From the NCBI GenBank assembly GCA_037576215.1, contig JBANDB010000005.1:1302001-1366000 (forward strand): a stretch of 64,000 nt of DNA, given 5' to 3'. Positions 57,852 through 64,000 of the stretch are shown here, piece after piece. Source of the DNA: Armillaria gallica (Eukaryota; Basidiomycota; Agaricomycetes; Agaricales; Physalacriaceae). The notes beneath the pieces are model-generated. The model worked only from the letters and a program-made list of their open reading frames with translations, searched no databases and was not told the DNA's origin. The number at the start of each line of letters is the position of its first letter. The first letter of the stretch is position 1. A program made the position numbers and the translations under genes.

Positions 57852-58280
57852 TTAAGCTTGGTCAACCACCAGGTAGTTGCATCCTAGGACCAAGCTGTTG
57901 CCTGTTAGGACCAGTAACAACAAGCCACACACTGCTAGGCTCAGTAGAATCTTGATTCTTACTAATTCATCAGCTTTCTTATCTACACTGACAGTAAGTG
58001 GTGTGTAGAATATAAAAATGACAGCAAGCACACACCACAGATACCATACAACATACAATGCCAAAAGACAGAACTTGACATGTTGTATACTCAAATCATA
58101 TGGAAAGAATGGATAGTCATCCTTAATGAAAACAGAGAGTGATGTTTGTTTCTTGACAGCCATATGCAGAGACACCTGATAACTCTTCTTTAAGGATACT
58201 AATAACCCTACCACCAAAGAAAACCTGTCTTGTCTATCCAAGTAGTCAGAGTTGCACTGGAAAATGTGAGGCTGGAACAC
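57852..58280 (-). CDS. Small hypothetical membrane protein
   Basis: An uninterrupted 142-codon minus-strand frame starts at ATG 58278-58280. It has a soluble N-terminal half (HIFQCNSDYLDRQDRFSLVV) and two strong hydrophobic segments: KFCLLALYVVWYLWCVLAVI followed by FIFY (about residues 69-92), then ILLSLAVCGLLLLVLTGNSL (about 112-131). A charged loop (VDKKADELVRIK) lies between. No family is recognised. A 1-kb hAT element lies just past its 3' end. It is one of few intact frames of this length here, but expression is unproven. Confidence 0.45.
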   Translation of the reverse strand: MFQPHIFQCNSDYLDRQDRFSLVVGLLVSLKKSYQVSLHMAVKKQTSLSVFIKDDYPFFPYDLSIQHVKFCLLALYVVWYLWCVLAVIFIFYTPLTVSVDKKADELVRIKILLSLAVCGLLLLVLTGNSLVLGCNYLVVDQA

Positions 58281-58521
58281 TCATGGAGCAGTGTTGCACA
58301 TTAAACACCTCCCCTTCACAATGTGGTTTTGAGTGAAAATACCTAAGTGGTATGCTTTGAAATCATTTCTGGTTTCACATATTTCTTGGTGTGAATGACA
58401 CCATGCTATTGGCATACATGGGGCATACATGGTAACCCTGTAGACATGCTTCAACAATGTCAGTGTTTTTCAGAGTTCAGACATATGCAGACACAATCCA
58501 CATGACTATATTTGAAGCTCT

Positions 58522-59095
58522 GTGCATGCTTTTCATCACAAATTACAATTAGTCCCTTGTTTCACCATGACACACAACATATGTCAAAATGATAACCCTG
58601 TAGGCTGGATTGTTGGATCTAACAAGTTGAAGATACACATCTTTCACCCTGATATGAGCCAAGCTAAAATTGAATTCTTAGACAGGAAGAGTCAAAAGCT
58701 GGTCTGTGCTGTGTTAAGCCAAGCAGAAGATGTTCAAGAACTTCAAGTGTGATCTTCTTTGCAGTAATAGTGCTCTATTGACTGCCAATTTCAGGATGAT
58801 TTCTGTCACCTCCTAGACATGGTCAATGGTGACTATATGGTCCTTTGTGGCCAAGAATATCTTAGCAGTATCTTCAAGGTCCAAATAGTGGAGATGGTGG
58901 GTGATCCTCATCACTTTGGAATATACACTTCAGTTTAACTTTCTGCTTAGTTCTTGCAGTTAGCTGTGATAAGCTATGCCAGGGTGGCTCCCAACTTTGA
59001 ACAATTCTGGCAAGGCTATCTTCAACCTCTCACTAAAGCAGCCACAGAGAAGCAACTGGAACATATGAGATGTGAGTGCTTGCCTTAGTTTTGGG
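58522..59095 (+). CDS. Possible three-exon gene, function unknown
   Basis: Exon 1 (58522-58749) encodes IHIFHPDMSQAKIEFLDRKS and QKLVCAVLSQAEDVQELQ. A GT...TTTCAG gap leads to an exon at about 58796-58936 (DFCHLLDMVNGDYMVLCGQE, YLSSIFKVQIVEMVGDPHHF). A short intron ending TTCTTGCAG leads to an exon at 58959-59071 (LAVISYARVAPNFEQFWQGY, LQPLTKAATEKQLEHMR) ending at GTGAGT. All three read without stops, unusual in this window. I do not recognise the family, and the start and end are uncertain. Confidence 0.4.
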
Positions 59096-59099
59096 CTGC

Positions 59100-60765
59100 C
59101 ATGGTTGCTTCAGGTATGGGCATGTCATCAAAGCAGGCTGGCATGAACATTGGAACAGTATGTGTCAGTGACTGGATTATTTTTGACCATCTACAGGCAA
59201 AAAGTGTACATCCTATTTACCATCACAAGGCATCTAGTTTTTGACTGCATGCAGTGCAAGTGATGTGTGATGTTCAGCCTTCAGTGTGAAGACACAGGAG
59301 TTGAAAGGGAATGATAGTATTGTATTTGCTGTATTGAGGACCTTTTGTGTAATTTTGATTCACCATTGGAATGTCCACCACAAGAAGTCCAACATAATGT
59401 CGCTTATATAGTCATAGGCTGTTAGGAGATTGTTGTTTTTCAGCAGAAGATGGCAGCACTTCTAATGGAATTAGTAGAGCTGAGACAGAAGCATGTGTGA
59501 TTGTATGAAGAGGAGTTGTAGAATGATGTAATATTTATTTTGCAAATATACATTAAAAGCATTTGAAATTCCAACCTCTACATCATAAATTTCACATAAT
59601 CTCTATTATAGTCTTAATTATTCCAGAGTCTCTTTGAATGGTGGCAACATTGCAGGCAAGTGCCTATGCAGTAATATTGCTCTTGTTTGCTGCATACATT
59701 ATATCAACCAACACCAACACCAGCGCCTTTTTGTAGTTGAAGTTCTCAAGATCTTCACTTTCTGCTGTGTCTAGTTTGCTTTGCCATGTCACTGAAGCAA
59801 ATTCACAAAGCTCTTGCTCAGTAATGTCAGCAAGCAATTCTAAGACTGCCATAGAGTTTAAGCTCTCTAGTTTGTGGGATTATGCATTTCATCAAGCTGC
59901 TCAACACTAGCCCTGGAAACAATCAGGTAAAGATAGTTTGTTGAAACATCTGTAAAGTCTACAGGAAAGCTTTTGTGGCAAGCTAGGCACATTTGGTAGA
60001 ACTGAAGTCTTCCATAATATGCACAATTGACAGTCATAGTTGAGGACACATATTGTGCATCAAGTTTACTGGGTCGACTGTATGATGTCCTAAATACTTT
60101 GCACCATATAAAATAGTATAGTTGCCACAGATAGAGTCTAGCATGCTGCTGAAATCATCCTAGATCAAAGTTACCATTGCTGCAATGAGTTCCACTACAG
60201 ATAATAGACTCACCTAAATAGTTTTGATGTTCAGCCTCTTTTGCATTGACACTGTAATGAGTCAGGATAATAGATTGTCTATCACACAGGCTCGTAAATG
60301 GGACACATCCAGAATAAACAGATGAATTTGCAAACTATCAGGTCAGATAAGATAACCAAGTGAAAACTTCTTCAGCAACATGCCTGAAAAGAAGACAACC
60401 AAGAAACCCAGGCTGGTCAAGAGTACAATATGCATGTGAAACATCACAGCCACTTCTGCTTGTTCTGTGTTTCCAGTCTTTCCTTCTCACTCTCACATGT
60501 ATTCTAATGAAATGAACTCTCATCCATTACTTAGAGAAAAGAGCTGCTGTAATGAGAGAGAAGTGTATTCAATTTCTCTTGGATGTTACTCCTGTTAAAC
60601 CAATGACCAGTTACAGGCAAACTCCAGTACAGAGAAAATGGTAAGCACTGAGAAAACCATAAGTGGTCTATTTGACTTTTACTTAATTATTTGAAGCTTA
60701 ACCTATCTTCTAATTACTCTATAACAGACTACTTTCCAAGGATGTGACAATTTCACAGTTGTTTC
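59100..60765. other. Unassigned sequence with two minus-strand frames
   Basis: 59664-59852 (-) reads LLADITEQELCEFASVTWQS and SEDLENFNYKKALVLVLVDI. 59867-60049 (-) reads YYGRLQFYQMCLACHKSFPV and SVEQLDEMHNPTN. They are close together and may be exons of one gene. No family is recognised. Confidence 0.3.
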
Positions 60766-60769
60766 TGTT

Positions 60770-61260
60770 ATGTAACACTCTGTGTGCTGCCTGCACAAGC
60801 TGCACACCAAATTCATTATATAGGAATATTTTCTTCCCTATAAGAAACTAGTCTCAGATAAAAGAGATGAGATTGTATTTTCTATTAATATCTCAGCACC
60901 AGATATGAGATCAACTATGGATCAAACTGATTCATCTACTCCACATTGTTTACTAATTTTCTTTATTTTTTCATTGTTCTTCATATCTTATTGTTTTATT
61001 GTTCTTTACTTTCCATTATTATATATTTTTCTATTGTTTTTCATTTCTTATTGTTCTTTACTAGTATATAAGTAGCTGTAAGTTGAAAGAAAAGGAGAGG
61101 ACTTTTTCCTCTCCATCTTTAGTCAGATCTACCAATGCATTTGCATTTACCCTCCAAGCATAGCTGCTGCCTAGCACCACCTAGGGAACTATTACCAGGA
61201 GCTTTATATACAATTCAGTATCTGGAAACTATTGCCTATCATCTTCCTAATTGTTAAATC
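60770..61260 (+). other. LTR-like promoter segment
   Basis: Begins near TGTAACACTCTGTG. A T-rich tract with repeated TTATTGTTCTTTA words (60955-61060) leads to TATATAAGT at 61065. About 29 bp on is a perfect 8-bp hairpin (GGAGAGGA, loop CTTTT, TCCTCTCC, 61094-61114) at the expected transcript start. No retroelement protein follows clearly, so it could be a solo LTR. Confidence 0.4.
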
Positions 61261-62780
61261 ACAATTACTATTTCATTCATTTTAATTAATTCAGTACACA
61301 TCTGTCAGAATCATTGAAGCCCTTCTTGCATTCAAAAGTATTCACTAGGAAACATATATTTGTTTTACACCTAGTTTCCCAGCCTTACAACATATGCAAG
61401 CTTAAATGGTCCATTTCTGCTCTTAGTCAAAAGTATGATGGATTCAGGTCTCTGGAATGTTCTGGTCAGTCTTGGTATTCCTGCACATCTGAGATCACAA
61501 GCAAGAGCAGTTGATGTGTCAGACTGGGACTTATTGCCAAAAAAGGTGATATCTCCTGTAAGTGTTTGTTCATATAAACTACTGCAACCTGACTAGTGAT
61601 AAAGTGTCAGAACTGTGCAAATTCAGATAATTGCCACCTGCTCCACTCTGCTAATAATGTCTCTTGTAGACAATGATATCTCCAAAATAAAGAATGCTCT
61701 TTGTCTATACCAATAGATGTAAAGCAGAGAATATGGGACAATCACATCTGCTCTCTTTTACAAAGATCAGATGCACAGATGTGACTGACTGGAGTGTTGT
61801 AACTACTGCATTTCCTGTATCAGTATGCCATGGACACTTTTTTCCCCCTTGTTCTATTGCTAATGGCTTCAATGTGTTTAGTGCCTATGATGCACTGCAA
61901 ACCAAGTCATTTGCCTGGAAACTGGACAGAGGAATGCACCTGCCTGCTAGGCTTGTGCTATCAGCAGCTTCTCCTGCAGTGTTTCACTCTCTGACTTCAA
62001 ATCAGTCAAACCAAGTCAGGCACTTATAGATTGCAGATACAGAAGGGTGCTGTGGAGATGAACCTCTTCAATTGTAATTCTAGCATGATTGTAGCAATTA
62101 CTACTATAGTATAACCAAATCTATTTCATACACCTATTCAACAACACCCTCAAATAGTAATTTCAGCAAGCTGTCACTGATGAAGGAGGTGCTGTTCACA
62201 TACCTGATGAGCAATTCTTTAACATCTTGGCTGTCTGTGGTGGACATGTCTCTAACCCTCTCACTGCTATTGAGCTTCATGACAAGTACATCTCTTTTGA
62301 ACATCCTTTACTGATACAACCTCCCCAATAGCTGGTTTGGTGCTCACCAATGGCTTCTCTGGGGGGACACATAATAGATAATGTAGGTGTGCATACCTTT
62401 CAAGCTAGCTATGAAAGACTGCAGCAGAATTACAAGGTAGCCCTGGTCATATTTCCAGATACCTCCAATTTGTATTGTGTTATCCATTTAATTTTTTTTG
62501 TTTTGTTTCCGTGTTTGTACTATTTGTACTCTATCTTACATGTATATGTATGGTTGGATTGTGCTAACTATTTGTACTTTTTGCTTTCAATCTACATATG
62601 GTATGTCACAACTAATGGTCATATCAGTGTCCATTGTGAGATAAGCTCTTGTGTCTGTCCCACTGTTGCTTTCCTGCAACATGTATCAGGAGTGGATAAG
62701 CATCATTTCTTGTCTGCTGCCTTTCATCACCTCTTGTTCTCTCTTTTTAGGTTACTGTTCTTCCTTGTCATCCTCTATCT
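61261..62780 (+). other. Unassigned sequence with degenerate plus-strand frames
   Basis: 61694-62029 is open for 111 codons (CRAENMGQSHLLSF, DVTDWSVVTTAFPVSVCHGH). 62170-62330 holds a block with VHIPDEQFFNILAVCGGHVS and NPLTAIELHDKYISFEHPLL, then a TAG. 62350-62871 is open for 173 codons, with a hydrophobic middle, and overlaps the LINE on the other strand. No family is recognised; they may be one decayed protein. Confidence 0.3.
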
Positions 62781-64000
62781 TGACATCTGGGAAGGGTCCA
62801 AACACTGTCTCAAATCGACAAATGTCATTGAGGTATTGGATCAGGTGCAGGATATCTTTCCAGCTGTTTAGTATGTGTTTGACTGTCATCCTTGTACCTT
62901 TGACACCCATAGCACATTGCAGTGTGTCATGTTCAGCTTGGTATGCGAGGCATCAGATAAGATAGTGGTGTACTGACTCGTTGGGATGCAAACACTTCAG
63001 GCATGCAGGAGATTTGATTTGGCATATGTTGAAGAGATGGCAATTCAGCCTGACATATCTGGTACAAAGCTGCATCAATATACTGGTGATTTTGTGTGGT
63101 AAGGAGGTGGCCAGCTTCCTGTACCAGCATGCAGCCTTCTGAGCAGATGCTGGGTCGATGGTTCAGAACTTGGAGAAGTGGGGTGACTTTCTCCAAGCTC
63201 TGACAGCTTTTTTTTTCTGCTCAGCATAGAACTCCCAGAGTAATAATGTCTTGTTGTGAGGTATCAGTTTATGTAATGGCACAGAGAGTTTTTGCAGCTT
63301 GCTCACATTGCCTCAGGCTGCCGCTTTCATTTTTACATCTGCTGCCTCATTTCTTGCAATTTCTTGGTGTCCTGGAACCCATTGAATCTTGATTTGCATT
63401 TTTGGATGTTGGTGTAGCACCATGTCAACTTGTTTGTGGAAGAGGTCGAGGATATGATGGGATAGTGCTGGCTATACCAGTCTTGTTGCTTGGATTGCTG
63501 CAGTGTTGTCAAGATTGATAGTTGCCATTTCAATGTTCCTCATGGTTTGTAGCGGCTCCAGACATAGTAAAAGCACTATTCCTTCTCCATCATATACCTC
63601 ATGTTTCTTCACCTCTCCTACTCTCACTCACAATGTCTTCACCCTTCTGTTGCCCTTGTAGACAACTGCTGCTGCTCCTATGCCTCTGTCAATCCTTGAT
63701 CCATCTCCATACATCTTGACTTCACTCCTGTCAGTTTGTTCCATGGCTATTGCCTTCTACATGAATTCTACTACCTCTACCTCTACTTTTGACTCCCAGT
63801 GTGGAGGGAATTGTACTGCCTTGATAGTCTCCAGTTTGTCCAGATACACCTCAAAGTCCTTTGTTATCTCATGGATTGAGGATCTGTGTCACTTGATATA
63901 TCATTTTGTTGCCTTCCATATCGTTTTGTGAAGCAGGTGCTCATGTGATAGGCATGCCATGCATGCCAATGCTCTGTGCCTATATACTTCCACCTGTCTC
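62780..64000 (-). pseudogene. LINE (non-LTR retrotransposon) RNase H and C-terminal region
   Basis: On the minus strand from 64000: a post-RT helix (RHRALACMA, SSIHEITKDFEVYLDKLETI), then an RNase HI domain with its acidic residues visible: Asp in MYGDGSRIDRGIGAAAV (Asp codon 63703-63705), Glu in HEVYDGEGIVL (about 63600), Asp in TINLDNTAAIQA (about 63510) and Asp in HQEIARNEAADVK (about 63340). Then LLWEFYAEQKKKAVRAWRKS and a Cys/His cluster SPACLKCLHPNESVHHY (about 62990). This order is typical of fungal LINEs whose RNase H follows the RT. The RT itself lies beyond the right edge. Stops (for example after KAAA and after VKTL) show it is dead. Confidence 0.85.

Noticed and set aside
62350..62871. 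173-codon plus-strand membrane-protein gene
   Set aside because: Its 3' part is antisense to the LINE C-terminal region and the middle is a T-rich tract that creates hydrophobic codons; no support for a gene.

Overview
This window looks like a transposon-dense, gene-poor stretch of a filamentous fungal chromosome, most likely from a mushroom-forming basidiomycete (Agaricomycetes). The reasons are short GT-AG introns of about 50 bp inside the recognisable genes, and the mix of Ty3/gypsy, hAT, Helitron and LINE relatives with broken F-box and WD40 genes. The genus cannot be fixed from the sequence. Nearly every recognisable coding region carries stops or frameshifts.

Layout. (1) 1-13203 is a minus-strand Ty3/gypsy retrotransposon running off the left edge: integrase, RNase H, RT, protease, gag, PBS region and 5' LTR. 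A 5.8-kb hAT element (hAT-1, 367-6182) with perfect 17-bp TIRs and a perfect 8-bp target duplication sits inside the integrase. (2) 13204 to about 17010 is a minus-strand Helitron (Rep HUH and two-Tyr motifs, Pif1-type helicase Walker A). The gypsy LTR cuts its helicase off, and a TIR element interrupts its middle. (3) About 17200-26720 is a tandem array of five and a half diverged units of 1.7-2.0 kb. Each full unit has the same 109-bp GC-rich hairpin-forming cassette, and units differ by small hAT-type MITE insertions. (4) 26721-33993 holds host-like gene remains: a coiled-coil protein, a WD40 protein with a coiled-coil and C-terminal membrane tail, and an unknown multi-exon gene, plus copy A of a 1-kb dispersed repeat (R1). 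(5) 34002-39683 is a second complete hAT (hAT-2) with 8-bp target duplication GTGAGTGG. It carries a ubiquitin-like segment ahead of the transposase, and a 481-bp MITE is nested inside its transposase exon. (6) 40119-42530 holds an LTR-like segment packed with ACTAGT palindromes, then R1 copy B. (7) 43016-45738 is a degraded F-box gene. (8) 45821-49476 is a very large imperfect inverted repeat (arms about 1.65 and 1.78 kb) whose arms hold periodic tRNA-B-box-like motifs. R1 copy C follows it. (9) 50340-62860 is mostly unrecognised, with LTR-like AT-rich segments, a 1-kb non-autonomous hAT element, a small membrane-protein ORF and a possible multi-exon gene. (10) 62780-64000 is the RNase H / C-terminal end of a minus-strand LINE.

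How the parts relate. The insertion order can be read directly: Helitron, then gypsy, then hAT-1; and unknown host gene, then hAT-2, then its nested MITE. MITE families in the tandem array share the TAGGGATNTGCA terminus with hAT-2, which makes hAT-2 (or a relative) the likely source of their transposase. Several catalytic losses in gypsy, the Helitron and the WD40 gene fit C-to-T or G-to-A transitions, consistent with RIP-like or methylation-linked decay. All protein identifications come from motifs read by eye; no database search was possible.
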